Below, piece after piece: positions 10,901 through 22,400 of a DNA stretch of 64,000 nt. The stretch is from assembly GCF_020740795.1 (NCBI RefSeq), contig NC_067294.1, forward strand, positions 17,985,001 through 18,049,000. Direction: 5' to 3'. The notes below the pieces were generated by a model. That model had not been told where the DNA came from. It ran no database searches and saw only the letters and a list, made by a program, of their open reading frames with translations. Source of the DNA: Apus apus. Its lineage: Eukaryota > Chordata > Aves > Apodiformes > Apodidae. Every line of letters starts with the position of its first letter. Positions within the stretch are counted from its first letter, which is position 1. The translations under genes and the position numbers were made by a program.

Positions 10901-12100
10901 TGATCAGTGCAAGTCAGAGAAAAAAAAAATCAAACATCAAGGTAAAGAAGAATAGGTTCTCCAGAAGAGACTGTGTCAGTGAAAAGCGTGTAACAGAATA
11001 ACAACGTGATAAAACACAAAGCTCTGCTCTAAGGAAACTCCAACAATTCAGGCCCTGCCTGGGGTTGTTAGACATTCACAATACAGAAACACGTGTAATC
11101 AAGAGCCAACTGCCTAGGCTGTTTCTCTTCAATATGCACCAGCATCACACCACGGACTTCACACAGATTTCTTCACATCTCTGGACTAAGACATGTCCTC
11201 AGAGAAGAACCATCGAGGTTCCAAATGGAAAAGACAAGCAGAGGTGTGATTTCTCTCTCTTTACATATTCCTCTGCACCTTTAATATCTCCCCTCCAGCC
11301 CCGCTGTGGCTCCTACCATTGTATGTACTTTCAAGCCAAAGCACATCCAGCTCCATTACAAACAAGACAACCTTAAAAGATGGGAGAATCAGCAAAATAC
11401 ATCTCCAGTTTCCTCCAGTCACCCCTTTACACTCAGCCACCCAAATAAGACTTCCTCAAATTATCACAACTATTATTATCCTCTTTCATCTTTTAAGCAA
11501 CAAACATCATCAAGGGACCAGTTGTTGCCCAGAACTTCCAACACCATGGGCACAAAGGTGGCAGCACAGACAAACACAAATGCATTTCATTGCTAACAAC
11601 GTTATCATGGAGAAACAAAAAGGCTGAGAAGAGGAGAATCCATGAGCAGCAAAATGACAGGTGGGACCATTAACGCTCCGTTTCTGATCCCTCTCAAACA
11701 CAACGAGTGCTGGGAAAGTACCAGAGCCTGCTAATAATGCAAGTTGCCCTTTGTTAATACTGCAAGGCACCTGTACAGAAGGGGCAATTTCCAAAGGCAA
11801 ACGTTGAAAGAAATGATCTGATAGGGACTGAGAAGAACAAGCTCCGTTCTGATGAACCTCCAGCCAGCAGCAACCTCACTTCTCCTGCCTCCCACACCAA
11901 AGATAACGACGAGCAACGAACCCACATTCAGCCCCCGCAGCAAGAGCCACCCGCACACAGAGAAGAAGAACCCTCCCCTTGGCAGGAACGGGGCTGTGCA
12001 GGGACAGGGCAGGGAAGTGGCAAAAGAGGGGTCGTGAAGCAAGACTTTGCAGACAGACAGCACTGAGAGGAATGTTGCACACACATCTCCTCCTTATGGA
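10901..12100. other. Intergenic, no gene seen
   Basis: AT-rich. The second unit has a different, longer sequence here (about 30770-34010). A GGACTTCACACAGATTTCTT block near 11154 echoes the end of family I copy 1. Short open frames lack domains. Confidence 0.4.
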
Positions 12101-13240
12101 AAACAAGGATCACCACATGGATGCAGGCACAGACACTGCTCTGCTCATCACACCCAGCTGAAGAAACATAACACGTTCCAAAGGGCATCAGTGATACCCA
12201 GCTCAGTCCAAGACTCAGGCAGCAGTACCAGCTCAAAGACACCATCGTGCACATGGGCAATTTGGGAGCTACAGGACTCTACAACCATTGATTCAATGTT
12301 TCTGTCTAAGCCAAAGAATCCCCATCCACAGGAAGAGCTGCATCCAGCTTGGCAGGGCATAACATGAGTAACTTCCTCACACATACATCAAGTAACAGGC
12401 CTCAAGCACAGAAATTCATGACTAAAGTACCCTCCCATTCCCTACATTCCCACCAATCTACAGATACAGTAGAGCAGGAAGAGAAAAAACAAAATATAAA
12501 TCAGACAGGCAAGGCAAGGAAGCAGTTGAAGACAAAGTGTTCTCAGCGAAACCCACTAGGAAGTCTTCTTGGTCTTCACTACGGGTAGTGAATTTCATTC
12601 CTGAGAGAACCTGGAAGTCATTATCTTAAGATGCAAGTGCCACCCACCACCCTACTGTGGACAAAAAAATATGAAGGTTGATTTTATGAAAGCGTCTTCA
12701 GCTCTCAGCAAGTTGTCTCTCCTGTGTGGCCTGCTCATCTCCCATAAAAATGAAGCCATAAATTCAAGCACCTCACCATGGGCCTCTTTGTCAATCTAAG
12801 TCTTCTGAGACTTCACTTCCAGGTCTGCTTCATCTTAGCTTCTATCACAATCATCAGGTGACTGTGACAAATACAAGTCTTTGCTGTAGAACAATATTCC
12901 ATCTCCAATGGAAAAGCACTATCCAGAAATGGAGAACATGAACCTTGACCTCCCAGGAAACAAAGGCCTGATATGAAAGGGTCAGTGTAAACTTCTTGTC
13001 AAGGGTCTCTTTCTCAAGGTAAGTCTTCTAAGAAGTTACAAGGTCTCTGTAATCTTCTGCTTCATTTTAGCTTCTACCACAATCTGCAGGTGACTAACGG
13101 CTTGCCATGTGCATGTAAGTCTTTGCTGTAGAACAATATTCCATTTCTAATGAAAAATCACTCTCCAAAACTGGGAAAGATGATCCTGAACCTGCCAGGA
13201 AACAAAGGCCTGATACAAAATCTAATTTCAATGAAGAAGA
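12101..13240. repeat. Intergenic internal repeats
   Basis: A roughly 240-bp block containing TTTGCTGTAGAACAATATTC, followed by CCAGGAAACAAAGGCCTGAT, occurs twice here (12880-12975 and 13123-13215). It recurs at 33768-33858 and 34798-34890. No coding potential recognised. Confidence 0.6.
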
Positions 13241-14000
13241 AACTCCACGCTGTTCCAGGGAGATAGAGTTGGATGAAGGAAGTTTGTCACAGGAATTACA
13301 AGCTGTCCTACCCAAGCAGCATCAATCTCCATGCACACTTCCTCCACAAACACTTTTTGATCAGAGGACTATGATTCCCTTTCAGGACAGGGAAACCACG
13401 ATCACAGCATGAATGGCACAGGCCTTGGCACCAGCCATGAAATCAGACCATTACCCCCATACAAAACCATGTTCACCAACCTGTTTGCAGGGTTCTAGCC
13501 CAGCCCCTCACCCTCCTTGCTCTGCATTCACAGCTTTCAGTTGAACATTGGACAATATCCAACTGTTGGTTATTTGTCAGCCCCAGGCAAAAGAGCATTT
13601 CATTCAGGGACCCTCCAGGGAAGCAGAAGTTCATCAAAGTCTTTCCCTTGGCAGCTGAACACCTTGGAGCTATGGATGGAAACTGCTCCCCCAGCCTGAT
13701 AATTCCAGGAGATCTTTTAGTGCTTTCAGCTTTGCCAGGCACAATGAGGCCCAGCTCAGCTCCCTGACAAAAACAAGGCCAGAACGGGAATCCCAGGGAA
13801 GTGTATGAACCAGAGCTTCCCCTTTCAGGGTGTGTCGTTTGCAGCAGGCACACAACAAAAAGGTAACAAGTTGCTGACAAGTCCACAGGAGGCTCACACA
13901 CAACCTCCCACCACAATGTGCCACAAAGTAATTGATCCGGACAATAAAAAAAGCAAACTGCTTGGAACCACAGCTCTGGGCCTCATCTGAAAACTAGGAC
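13241..14000. other. Intergenic, no gene seen
   Basis: Matches 34920-35660 of the second unit closely. An open minus frame at 13473-13916 is partly kept there, but it has no recognisable domain. Confidence 0.45.
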
Positions 14001-15540
14001 AAATGGAACTCTTACACCCTTCTTTTAGCCATTTCTGGCTCCATCACAGGAACATCTTCCACCTGCCTCATATCTGTAAAGACAGAACTCTTCACCCTGC
14101 CAAAACACAACAGGAAATGTCCTCCAACATTTCAAACAAGTATTGCACACACAGCTCAGAACTCAAGCACTTCAACAAGATGGGTGCAAAGAGAGTTTTC
14201 TGCTCCTCCCACAGACCTTGAACACCAAAGCTTCTAACAGCCATCATGCAAGGCGCAGGTATCCAAGCTGAAAAGGCAACACCAGCCTTCTTCAGCACAT
14301 GGGCAACTTGGAAGATCCATTGCACTACCACACTAATGCAAATTGCACATCTAGGCCTAATGCACAGGACTCCTCACGCAACAGGAAAGTGATGATCCCA
14401 CAACGTGGCCAGCTGGAGTTCCAGCAATGCAATATGCAAATATCAGACCCTTCAGGCTCTTTTGATCCAGTCCAGCAAGGAGCCCTGGGAATGAACAAAA
14501 CGCATGGCATGTCTGCACTGGCACCTCTTCACACCCAGCACCTCTGAGATTCTCCTCCAACCCTTCACATACTGCACGCTTGTCAATGACCTTCATAATT
14601 TACAGAAAGACTCCACCAAGAGAAAATCACACAGACAACTCCTTTACAATCAAAATGTACGGGGCTTCTCACCTCCTCAGTGTGACACTGGAAGAGCCTT
14701 TCTTCCAGTATCAATTCAAGGAAATCCAACTATGAAAGTGTTTCCTATGAAAACCAGCAAGGCAAGAAGTTAAAATGAGAAAGGATCATAACATTCTTAT
14801 GGCACTTGGAGTAGATACATAAGGAAATATTTTCTAGGGAATGAAAAGACTGTTGGCTCCTCCCCAGGCTCCCATAAGGACACGTGTCCAAGGTACACAA
14901 TTCAGCAGGTACTTGAGAACATCACAGTAACTTGCAAACACACAAGGCCAACATCCCAGGGATCCCAAGAGAGCAGAACAATGTGTCCTAGGGCAAATGT
15001 ACTTGGAAAGATGAAACTCAAGTCGCATAAAACTACAGTTGGGCACTGACCAGGGAAAGGAGAAAATAATCTCTCATGTACATAAACAGCACCTCGTAAA
15101 GAGCTTCCACAGTGCAAATATCCTGCCCTTCATGATTTGCAAAGTTTTATTTAATCAGCATTATTTGAAAGAACTTCTTATCACAAGAACAGTTCCCAAG
15201 GACCACTTCCCTGTAACCTGCACCAGGATCAGGACATGGGGGTGTAGCGGAAGAGAGAGAACATTTTCTGAGAGGTTTGAAATCACAGAAAGTACACAAA
15301 TGTAGACACGCTGCTTCTGCTACGTTTACATCTAGTTACACCTACTTCCCAAAACAGGACAGAAGAGCAAAGGGCCCTCACTTCTCCTGCCTTCCACACC
15401 AGCTGCTGAAAACTACAGCAAAAGCCCTGAATGAGCAAAAGACACCAACACAAGAGTCTCTGTCCATAGGCCTCGATTACCTGCTCCCACCGAGGAAAGG
15501 CAGTGGGAAGAGGAGCACAAAGACTGTCAGGGAAGGGAGG
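14001..15540. repeat. Extra intergenic repeat block present only in copy 1
   Basis: A diverged direct repeat of the following block. The pairs CCTGCCTCATATCTGTAAAG/CCTGCCCTGCCTCTGTAAAA, AACAAAACGCATGGCATGTC/AACAAAACACGTCATGTCTC and GTACTTGGAAAGATGAAACTC in both lie in the same order. Sequence joins from about 13990 to 15541 in the second unit (near 35690), so unit 2 lacks the block. Confidence 0.65.
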
Positions 15541-16560
15541 ATTTCAAATTCTACCACAGCAAACTTCCCCACCTGCCCTGCCTCTGTAAAATCAGATCTC
15601 TTCACCCTGCCCAAATATTACCCAACAGGAAACCTCCCTCCACACACAGGCACCACTGAATGAAGTGCTGTGAACACAAGACTTCTCAGACCTCAAGCAC
15701 TGCAACAGAGGTGGGTGCAAAGAGAGTTTTCTGCTCCTCCCATAGATTCTGAAGAAACACCAAAGGTTCTAACAACCATCATTCAAGTCCCACTCATTGC
15801 TCAAAGGCAACATCAGCTTTCTTCAGCAAAAGAACAACTTGGATTTACATCTAGGCCTAACACCCACCATTCACATAACTCCCAACTCAACAGGAACGTA
15901 AAGTGACCAACCCACAACGTGGCCAAACAAGGTGATATGCCACAGTTAGAGAACTTTAGGCTCCTTTGGTCTAGTCCAGCAATGATCCCTGGGGTTGAAC
16001 AAAACACGTCATGTCTCCACTGGTATCTCCTCACACACAGCACGCTGAAATCCTTCACATATTGTGTGGGGGTGAACGATCTTCATAACACACAGACAGA
16101 TGCCATCAACAGAAACTGCACAGACAACCTCCCCTCTACCATAAAACATAAATAGCTCCTCGCCACGTGTACGTGATCATAAGATTCCTTCTGCACTTAG
16201 AGAAGATAAAAAACTACAGTTATTCAATAGGTAATTAAAACACGGTTGGCTCCATTCTTAGCTCCCATTATGGCATATGTCACAGGTACATAATTCAGCT
16301 GTTAAGAGAACATCACAATAACCTGCAAATACACACGAGGCACCTCCCAGCGATGCAAACACAGCAGAAGAATGTGACTTAAGCAAACGTACTTGGAAAG
16401 ATGAAACTCATATTGCAAGAAACTAGAGCTGAACTAGAGCTGACCAGGAAACTGAACAATCCATATCAATTTTGTAAGCCATATATTTCGAGTTCAGCTG
16501 CACCCCTTCAAAACTTCCATCCTGTTCTTTGACCCTCATAATGTGCAAGAACATTTTATA
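15541..16560. repeat. Intergenic repeat, second copy, abutting V7
   Basis: Homologous to 14001-15100 and to 35705-36730. It ends beside the V7 splice donor, so it forms the start of the V7 intron. Confidence 0.6.
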
Positions 16561-16660
16561 AGGTTCCCCAGAACCTTACCGGCCCACCCCGACGAAAAGG
16601 CAGCGGGAAAACAGCACAAAGACCGTGAGGGATGAGAAGGCAGGAGGGGGCGGGCAGAGA

Positions 16661-16670
16661 CACTCACCGG
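16661..16670 (-). other. Splice donor ending variable exon V7
   Basis: The exon ends CCG|GTGAGTG, a near-consensus donor in phase 0. It is the same site as in V5 and suits splicing to the shared gamma constant exon. Confidence 0.8.
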
Positions 16671-19109
16671 GGGGGCAGCAGCAGCGGCGGGGTCGGCGCC
16701 GGCAGGGTCCTCCCCGAGCAGCGGCGCGGGCTCGGCGGGCGGCGGGCGGGCCGGGAGGGTGTCGCAGCAGCTGCCGCCCGACAAGCCGAGCTGGCTCTTG
16801 CGCGAGTCGGCGGTGAGCGACACCTCGTGCGAGTAGGAGTGCAGGAAGGCGCGGACGCCGTCGATGCCCACGAAGTGCGAGGCCGGCACGCCGCGCAAGG
16901 CGCCGCTGCCCGCCGCCAGCAGCTGCGAGCGCCGCCAGCGCCGCAGGCGCAGCGCCAGCAGCAGCAGCAGGAAGGCGAGGAAGAGGCACGACACGGCCGC
17001 CACGGCCACCACCAGCCACCGCGTCAGCCTGCCGGCCGGCTCGCCCGGCGCCGCCGCTGCCGCGCTGCCCAGCTCCGACAGCAGCTCGGCCACGCTCTCG
17101 GCCAGCACCACCGTCAGCGTGGCCGTGGCCGACAGCGCCGGCCGCCCGTGGTCCTTCACCACCACCACCAGGCTCTGCCGCGCCGCGTCGCGGGCCAGCG
17201 GGAAGCGCGCCGTGCGCACCTCGCCGCTGTGCAGCCCCACGCGGAACAGCCCCGGCTCCGTCGCCTTGGCCAGCTCGTACGACAGCCACGCGTTCTGCCC
17301 CGCGTCCGCGTCCACCGCCACCACCTTGGCCACCAGCGCCCCGGGCTCCGCCGACCGCGGCGCCAGCTCCACGCCCGCCCACCCCGACCCCGACGCCCCC
17401 GACGCCGCCGCCGCCGCCGGCGGGTACAGCACCTGCGGCGCGTTGTCGTTCTCGTCCACGATCTCCAGCCGCACCGACACGTTGCTGCTCAGCGCCGGCG
17501 CGCCGCCGTCCTCCGCCACCACCCACAGCCCCACCTAGCGCACCTCCTCGTAGTCGAAGGAGCGCAGCGCGTACAGCGCGCCCGTCTCCGCCTGCACCGA
17601 CACGTACGACGACAGCGCCGAGCCCCGCACACGCCCCTCCCGCAGCCGGTAGCGCACGCGCGCGTTCTGCCCCCAGTCCGCGTCCGCCGCCCGCACCCGC
17701 AGCACCAGCGCGCCCGCCGCGTTGTTCTCGGCCAGCCGCGCGCTGTACCGCGCCTCCGCGAACACCGGCGCGTTGTCGTTCACGTCCAGCACCCGCAGCG
17801 CCAGCACCGCGCTGCTCCGCAGCGACGGCGACCCGCCGTCCGCCGCCCGCACCGTCACGTTGTACTGCGGCACCTCCTCGCGGTCCAGCTCCCGCGTCGT
17901 CACCACGCGGTAGTAATTCTCAAGCGACTTCTCCAGCCGGAACGGGACGCCGGCGGCCAGCGAGCAGCGCACCTCGCCGTTGGCGCCCGAGTCCCGGTCC
18001 TGCACGTGCAGCAGGGCCACCACGGTCCCCGACGGGGCGTCCTCCGAGATCTCGCTCAGCGCCGACGACACCGTGAGTTCGGGAGCGTTGTCGTTGATAT
18101 CTGTCAAGGTGATGGAGATTTTGGCTGTGTCGAAAAGACCCCCGCCGTCTCTTGCTTGCACCTCTAGTTCGTAGGAGTCTGCTTCCTCAAAGTCCATGCT
18201 CTGCATCAGCGTGATCGCTCCCGTCTCGGAGTCTAACTGGAAAATCTGCGAGGCTTTCTCTGTGATTTTCTTGAACGAGTATTTAACGTGGCCGTTCGTG
18301 CCGTCGTCGGCGTCGGTGGCCGTGAGGGTGAGGAGGGTGGAGCCCACGGGCACGTCCTCCGCCACGCGCACCGTGTACTCCGCCGCGCTGAACACGGGCG
18401 CGTTGTCGTTCGCGTCCAGCACCGCCACGCGGATCCGCGCCGTGCCCGTCCGCGCCGGCTCGCCGCCGTCGCTCGCCCTCAGCACCAGCTCGTGAAACGC
18501 CGCCTCCTCCCGGTCCAGCGCCTTCGCCAGCACCAGCTCGGGACGCTGATCCCCGCCGGGGCCCGCCTGCACGGCCAGCGAGAAGTGCTCGTCGCCGCTC
18601 AGCTCGTAGCTCTGCAGAGAATTACGTCCCACATCCGGGTCGTGAGCCTCCGCCAGGGGAAACCGGGACCCGGGGGCTGTCGTCTCGCTTATTATCTCCT
18701 CCAGCTCAATTTCCTTGAAGCTGGGCGCATTGTCGTTAATGTCCGTGATTTCCACTTCGACTCCATAAACCTTCATGTCCCCCTCCGCTATCAGCTCACA
18801 CCGCAGCACGCATTGCTGCGCACTCTCGCACAGCTGCTCCCGGTCTATCCTCTCCGCCGTCACCAAATGTCCCGTCTTCCCGTGCAGAGCGAAATACTGC
18901 GTCCTACCTCTGTCTATGATGCGCACGCCGCGGTCGCGGAGCGCCGGCAGGTCCAGCGCCAGGTCCTTGGCCACGTCGCCCACGAACGAGCCCTTGGGCA
19001 TCTCCTCGGCAACCGAGTAGCGCAGCTGCCCCCACGCCGCCTCCCACGCCGCCACCAGCACGCCCCACAGCAGGGCTCGCTCCCGCCGGCCCCAGCGCCT
19101 CCCCGCCAT
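16668..19109 (-). pseudogene. PCDHGA: Protocadherin gamma-A-type variable exon with an in-frame stop (V7)
   Basis: A full-length 814-codon gamma-A variable exon interrupted by one TAG at codon 525 (plus positions 17535-17537). The near-identical paralogue V5 has GAG (Glu) there, so this is a single G-to-T change. A signal peptide covers 1 to about 27, before [11 protein letters not shown]1 has C94-C100, and DINDNAP, DANDNAP and DVNDNAP mark the repeat boundaries. The stop falls in EC5, just after SFDYEEVR, so a translated product would be a soluble EC1-EC5 fragment without EC6, membrane segment or tail. The frame is intact afterwards through EC6, the membrane segment, the gamma-A tail signature [16 protein letters not shown] and the donor CCG|GTGAGT. 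The ATG at 19109 fits the signal peptide and the promoter element. It may be a young pseudogene, a segregating null allele or a base-call error. Confidence 0.85.
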
Positions 19110-19256
19110 TGCCCGCAGCTCCGCCGCACACACCGCCAAGCCTGCTCCCGACACCGCTCCGCTCCCGCCTGGACGCTCCCGCCGGCCCCTCCGCCTCGCC
19201 GCACCACGGCTCCGCACCGGGGGACGCTCGCACACCGCCCGGCCGCCGAGCCAGCC

Positions 19257-19278
19257 AGCGAGCGAGCGAGCGAGCGAG
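19257..19278. repeat. (AGCG)n microsatellite upstream of V7
   Basis: About five and a half AGCG units in the 5' leader region of V7. The paralogous site upstream of V5 (about 39418-39436) has one unit fewer, so the tract has changed length since the duplication. Confidence 0.8.
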
Positions 19279-19335
19279 CCGGGACGCAGCGGGCGGGGCT
19301 GCCTGCAGCGCTCCGGCCTTCCTCTCGCTCCTCCT

Positions 19336-19354
19336 CGGTCAGCAGCGGCGCCCG
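19336..19354 (-). promoter_or_regulatory. CSE / CGCT-box promoter element of V7
   Basis: Minus-strand CGGGCGCCGCTGCTGACCG lies about 230 bp upstream of the V7 ATG. It shares CCGCTGCTGACCG exactly with the element of V2. Functional assignment rests on family knowledge of CTCF-binding CSEs. Confidence 0.75.
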
Positions 19355-19480
19355 CAGCCTCCTCCCGGCACTGCAGCCACCGAGCGCTGCCCAGCGCTGC
19401 CCGCCCCAGCGCTCCCCGGCAGCTCGGCCACACACATCCCACCGCTCGGGGAAAACCACTCCCAATGCTGAGAGATATGT

Positions 19481-20100
19481 ATCTCGCAATGCCGATTTCT
19501 ATGTCAAAGAAAATAGAATATGGAGGATATTTCGAGACTTATCCCACTACTCGCAAAGCACAATCCTTATCACGACCTGGACAGCTCCTGTAGCTCCTGG
19601 AATTACTTCTTCACCTCGCTGGAGACCTAATGTGTCTCATACAGCCCCATTAAATCCCCACATACCGACCAATAGACCAGAACACTATTGAAGAACCTGT
19701 CCGAAATGGACACTGGTGATTGCCTGCAATTACTTTCTCATATCCCTGTTTTTCCTTTTTAACGGTCCCTTTTGCTTCTATCATACCAATAAAACGACGG
19801 GCTGATGGAGATACACGTAAAGTAAAATATTGCATCTCATTAGAAGGTAAAGAATATGACGTGTCTTTTCCCACAGTTGAAAACCACTCTCCCCAGCACC
19901 GATTTCAGTAACAATCATGGTTGAATTCCTAGTACACGTACAGGAAAAGAAATACAAATGTGAAAAGAAATAAAAACGTGATATTCAGACACACACCCAC
20001 CCAGAACCTTTCAGATTCTCAGTCTCAATATTTTCCAGATTCTCAGAAGCTTCCGCCTGGCCAGAATCTTCCGCTTTGCTCCCCAAAGACTGCAGGGAAA
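19481..20100. other. Spacer between tandem units
   Basis: AT-rich and only distantly similar to 39640-40190 (shared TTGAATTCCTAGTACAC and TTCAGACAC-CACCC blocks). No gene seen. It is much more diverged than either flank. Confidence 0.5.
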
Positions 20101-21010
20101 CTTTATTTGCGAGTACAGCAAGAATAACAGCAGGTACGCCTGTTTTACCAACAGTCCTATTTTCTGAACAGTAATTTAGATCGGAGGATGCAAGGCATGA
20201 TACAAAGAAGCCACTGAGATAACGGTACAACTATTACATTGTTGGAACGTCTATAAAATGCAGCTAATGCTAAGAATCTTCATCTTGGCAGGATACAATT
20301 TCTCGAAAGCACAGTAGGACGGCAGAAAACAAGCACCGCTGCACACCCTGATCTATGCGGACCGTTTGTCAAAGTGGAAATGGCCTTCATTCAAGTGCCT
20401 AATGGCTGTCATTTGCATCTCTATCTCCTCAGAATGGGTACAGACCTCCTCTGCTAGCACAGACACCCTAAAGAACTGTTGCAAAAAGAGGCTGAGAGAC
20501 CGAATTCCTTGGTGCAGTATTGCCCCCTTCAAGACCATCAAATGGGTTCAAGCACCTCTCTTTGGGAAAGGCAGCTAGTAAAAGCAAATAACTCCGAAAC
20601 ACAAAAGGCGAGGGTTTTCTTTCTCTCCTTTAGATCTCATTCAACACCTGCATTTCTGTTGGAAACGCTGAGCAGAAAGGGTAAAAACAGAGAACTACCG
20701 CACAGGACGGAAGCAATTGAAAAGAGAACTAACTGCACTGAGCAGGAATGCCCGGACAGATAACTCGACCCGCTGGGGTTTCCATTTCTGCAGAAGGCTT
20801 TCCGCAAATCACGGGCGACTGGCTCCTTCGTCTTACACGAACAACCCCTAAGTCCTCCTTTCATGGAGAAAACATGCACGTTTCAGGAAGGACAAACTCT
20901 CCGACATCAAGCGACAATCTTATTTTCCCGATTCCATCACGCAGAACCAGCAGATCTCATTCTACACGGGAAGAATTCGCCTTCGCCCTGACTGACAAAC
21001 TCTTTTAGAC
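20101..21010. repeat. Gamma-B downstream repeat module, exon-less copy
   Basis: Counterpart of 788-1640 in the second tandem unit. The octamer is at about 20411 (ATTTGCATCT). It continues with the CAGCAGATCTCATTCTACAC block at about 20948. Confidence 0.7.
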
Positions 21011-21460
21011 AACACGAGTGTGGAAGAGAAAACCTGACCCTCTTATCAACAATAACTGAAAAGTGCCACGGCGAACTGCCTGCTTTAGGGAAAGGCAGTC
21101 ACCGCGCTCTTTCACTCACTCCCGCAGACACGCACCAGCGCTCCCCAGCCACCCCACCCGCGTAAAACCCCACCCGTGAAACAGACAACCCAGAGGACCA
21201 AAAACGCAAGAAGAGAAGAAAAGACACACCTGTCAGGAAGGAAAAACTCTCCAACATTAAGCATCAATATAATTATGCCAACTCTGTCACACAGCAGATA
21301 GCATCATAGCGAGCTCAAAAGAGTTGAAGACAAAAAACTCTGAGCTCAACCTGAACCTGTCATCACCGATAAACTGGAAAGTGCCCCAGAGAACTGCCTG
21401 CTGTAAGGGAAAAACAGTCACCCCGCTCTTTCGCTCACTCCCAGGTTCAGCGCCATCAAA
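21011..21460. repeat. Relic of gamma-B exon downstream flank
   Basis: Contains GGGAAAGGCAGTCACCGCGC and ACACGCACCAGCGCTCCCCA at about 21090-21150. Next to true gamma-B exons these lie within about 120 bp of the donor, but here no exon follows. A second AACTGCCTGCTGTAAGGGAA block at about 21391 resembles the V4 flank near 41300. Confidence 0.65.
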
Positions 21461-21795
21461 CAAGTCTAATCACCTCTCTTGAAGAAAGGGGGTTAGGAAA
21501 AGACAACACATCTTGCTTGCTAAGGTGTTGTGTGTTTGGGATCCCGTTCTACACCGTCACCCGTTTATGAAACTGCAGGAGATTGCACGACAGGAGGAAG
21601 TCAGGGAACTAAGAGGAGAAAGCAATGATAAGTAACTGCACAAAATCAGGCCTGAATACAATGGATCCACTCTATAATGCTGACTACTCTGCAACACGGT
21701 CTTCATCCAAACGATGAGAGGAGATAGGAGGGCACACGGCGGAAAATGAGAACATTGAGTAGGGAGAAACAGTCTGTAACTGTCCATTCATTGCA
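21461..21795. other. Spacer between module copies
   Basis: No gene seen. The first part has a CCCGTTCTACACCGTCACCC block related to the module. The rest (about 21580-21790) is unmatched elsewhere in the window as far as I can tell. Confidence 0.4.
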
Positions 21796-22400
21796 TGGAG
21801 AAAACACGCCCGTTTCCAGAAAGGAAACGCTCTCCGTCACCAAGAGTCAATTCCGCGTTTCAACAAACGACTGCAGAGAACAAGTCCAGCTGCACCTCCT
21901 GCTCTATGCCGGCCATTTGTAAAGGTTCAAAGAGCCTGAACTCAACTGCCTAATTGCTGTCATTTGCAGATGTATTATCTCAGAATGGGTAGAGACCTCC
22001 TCTGGAAACACCGGCAGACACAACAACAATAGATCCCTGCACAGGGAAACTGCCTCCAGAAGTTCAGCCGCCCCCGCTAGGACATTTCTGCAGAAGCCTC
22101 TCCCCAAAAACGGGCGACACTCTCCTCCTTCACCTGAGAGGAGCAATCAGGAACCTAACCATTCCTGGAGAAAACACGAACGTTTCAAGAAGGAAAACTC
22201 TCCCGTACAAAATGACAATTGCGTTTCGCCAACTTTATCACGCAGAATCAGCAGATCTAATTCTACATAGGAAGGATTCACCTTCCCCATTACTGACACA
22301 ACTCGCACCCGCGCTTCCCAGCCACCCCACCCCGGGGGGCCTGAAAAGGAGCTCTGCTTTAAATATCTCATAGGGAACACGGTGTAAATTATCTTTACCG
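21796..22400. repeat. Gamma-B downstream repeat module copies (fused)
   Basis: Matches 1640-1900 and then 2300-2580 of the first unit. The octamer position reads ATTTGCAG near 21961 (mutated). The join between the two parts differs from unit 1, so a deletion or exchange occurred between tandem modules. Confidence 0.65.

Larger units (their letters stand above)
788..19480. repeat. Tandem segmental duplication, copy 1 (V8 + V7)
   Basis: This segment matches 20101-39638 in the same orientation, including exon-downstream repeats, V8/V6, CR1 copies, intergenic repeats and V7/V5. The left edge is the shared TTTATTTGCG-GTACAGCAAG start (789 and 20102). The right edge lies just past the gamma-A promoters, where sequence after CAATGCTGAGA diverges. 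The copies differ by indels of up to a few kb in the intergenic part. Confidence 0.85.

Noticed and set aside
13473-13916. Minus-strand frame of 147 residues in the V7/V8 spacer
   Set aside because: No recognisable domain. Its partner in unit 2 has a different N-terminus, and the surrounding non-coding DNA is equally conserved.
16632-18167. Plus-strand open frame of 511 residues over V7
   Set aside because: Antisense shadow of the gamma-A exon with the same low-complexity character.
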